Source: Bacteroidota bacterium (lineage in GTDB: Bacteria > Bacteroidota > Bacteroidia > CAILMK01 > JAAYUY01). From it: a stretch of 34,618 nucleotides of DNA. This document shows positions 34,084-34,618 of this stretch, piece after piece. Each line of letters begins with the position of its first letter. Position 1 is the first letter of the stretch. Under the pieces are notes generated by a model. The model was not told the DNA's origin. It was given only the letters and a program-made list of their open reading frames with translations, and did not search any database. The stretch covers positions 1-34,618 of the forward strand of contig JADHTG010000034.1 in assembly GCA_016776505.1 (NCBI GenBank), read 5' to 3'. The position numbers and the translations under genes are program-made.

Positions 34084-34132
34084 ACAGAATAAGGGATATA
34101 TTTTTAATTATTTGTAACAGAATAAGGGATAT
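34084..34132. promoter_or_regulatory. Two 16-bp direct repeats upstream of the DUF4143 gene
   Basis: ACAGAATAAGGGATAT occurs exactly at 34084-34099 and 34117-34132, 33 bp apart (about three helical turns), 61 bases upstream of the ATPase start codon. The placement fits a cooperative operator, possibly autoregulatory. The remaining DNA up to 34273 shows nothing I recognise. Confidence 0.5.
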
Positions 34133-34273
34133 TTTGCTGTAAATCCAATATATCAAATTGTTGCTTAATAAACTTATTAAAATTGTTTGGAATTTAGAGA
34201 ATCAATATGATAATAGCTAAAAAAAGAGGAGTTAGACTTTTACCTATCATGATCATCTAAATGGCTGTGCCTT

Positions 34274-34310
34274 CATACAAAAGAACGTCCTTATTATAAT
34301 AATTAAGACG
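34274..34310 (-). repeat. 37-bp hairpin repeat, copy 2, terminator-like
   Basis: Matches copy 1 at 35 of 37 bases. It begins 4 bases beyond the 3' end of the first tRNA-like remnant. Read on the minus strand it is a CGTC...GACG stem followed by TTCTTTTG, fitting a tRNA-type terminator. Confidence 0.7.
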
Positions 34311-34314
34311 TTTA

Positions 34315-34432
34315 TGGTGACCCCGAATGGAATTGAACCCCCAACCTTCAGAACCCGGTGCCGAAGGCATCCCTATGGGAGAATCTGAAGCTCTCTACCT
34401 GCCGGCAGACAGGCAATTGAGCGATCAGTATT
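34315..34432 (-). pseudogene. tRNA-like remnant A with palindrome insertions
   Basis: Read on the minus strand it has a D-arm (GCTCAATTG...GAGC), an anticodon stem TTCAG/CTGAA, a T-arm GGGGGTTCAATTCC, and a 3' end CGGGGTC-A-CCA. About 16 bases of palindrome (CTGTCTGCCGGCAG type) sit in the D-loop. The anticodon loop is enlarged by two short palindromes, TCCCATAGGGA and TGCCTTCGGCA. The 5' acceptor strand does not pair: GACCCCG is expected, while the bases before the D-arm read ATACTGA-TC. The anticodon cannot be read. A functional tRNA is unlikely; a repeat derived from one fits best. Confidence 0.65.
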
Positions 34433-34479
34433 TGGATTTTACTGGACAAAAATAAGATTTGTAAACTTTATATGCATAA

Positions 34480-34618
34480 GCGACCTCGAAGGGAATTGAA
34501 CCCCCAACCTTCAGAACCGGTGCCGAAGGCATCCCTATGGGAGAATCTGACGCTCCCTGCCTGCCGGCAGGCAGGTATCTCTACCTGTCGACAGACAGGC
34601 AATTGAGCGATTAGTATT
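34480..34618 (-). pseudogene. tRNA-like remnant B with nested palindrome insertions (reaches window edge)
   Basis: A second copy in the same orientation, 47 bp from copy A. It has the same T-arm, the same anticodon-loop palindromes and a D-arm. The D-loop has an additional CCTGCCTGCCGGCAGGCAGG palindrome (starting at 34556) besides a CTGTCGACAG-type one. The 3' end reads CGAGGTCG with no encoded CCA. As in copy A, the bases before the D-arm (ATACTAA-TC) do not pair with the acceptor strand. The window stops at the 5' edge of this copy, so more copies may follow. Confidence 0.6.

Noticed and set aside
34315..34432. Functional tRNA gene
   Set aside because: The 5' acceptor strand does not pair with the 3' end and the anticodon loop is over 30 bases long, so the anticodon cannot be assigned.
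1..34618. CRISPR array, rRNA or phage structural genes
   Set aside because: No regularly spaced repeats with unique spacers, no rRNA-like sequence and no phage head, tail or integrase proteins were seen.

Overview
The window looks like a chromosomal piece of a free-living member of the Bacteroidota. The reasons are AT-rich DNA, a secreted protein with a type IX secretion (T9SS) C-terminal sorting domain, a short-form glucose-6-phosphate isomerase, almost no Shine-Dalgarno sequences, several TAnnTTTG-type -7 promoter elements, and the GxxExxY, DUF4143 and palindromic-repeat elements common in environmental Bacteroidota. The right edge falls inside a tandem repeat, so it may be a natural contig end.

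Region 1 (1-12574) is a surface-polysaccharide locus. It opens with the tail of an asparagine-synthase-family amidotransferase. A UDP-sugar dehydrogenase and a UDP-GlcNAc 2-epimerase follow (WecC/WecB type, a route to UDP-ManNAcA), then a GxxExxY nuclease-like cassette, an FAD/NAD(P) oxidoreductase, a polysaccharide deacetylase, a methyltransferase, a DPM1-like GT2, a GT-C membrane glycosyltransferase, a HAD-UbiA fusion, and a second GT-C gene on the opposite strand. My inference is that the GT2 and the UbiA protein make polyprenyl-phosphate-linked sugars that the two GT-C enzymes consume.

Region 2 (12784-17962) holds a phosphopantetheinyl transferase overlapping pgi tail to tail, an orphan TAXI-type solute-binding protein, and a T9SS-secreted beta-propeller protein.

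Region 3 (18093-28671) is the most interesting part. It contains a TPR receptor-like class III adenylate cyclase, an HD-domain hydrolase, a DUF3187-like barrel protein, a 1099-residue protein joining a 12-TM transporter-like domain, HEAT repeats and an intact cyclic-nucleotide-binding domain, and a periplasmic TPR-caspase-like protease. A source, a possible sink, a membrane-bound receptor and a protease within about 10.6 kb suggest a cAMP-linked signalling module. This is a hypothesis from gene content, not a demonstrated system.

Region 4 (28765-34618) has a truncated IS5-type transposase, an MsbA-like ABC exporter, a putative lipoprotein, a 127-bp IS21-like miniature element, and an AAA_14/DUF4143 ATPase lying between 35/37-identical 37-bp direct repeats. 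It ends in two tandem tRNA-like remnants whose D and anticodon loops are interrupted by small palindromes. One of those palindromes resembles a repeat in the 22.4-22.9 kb intergenic stretch.
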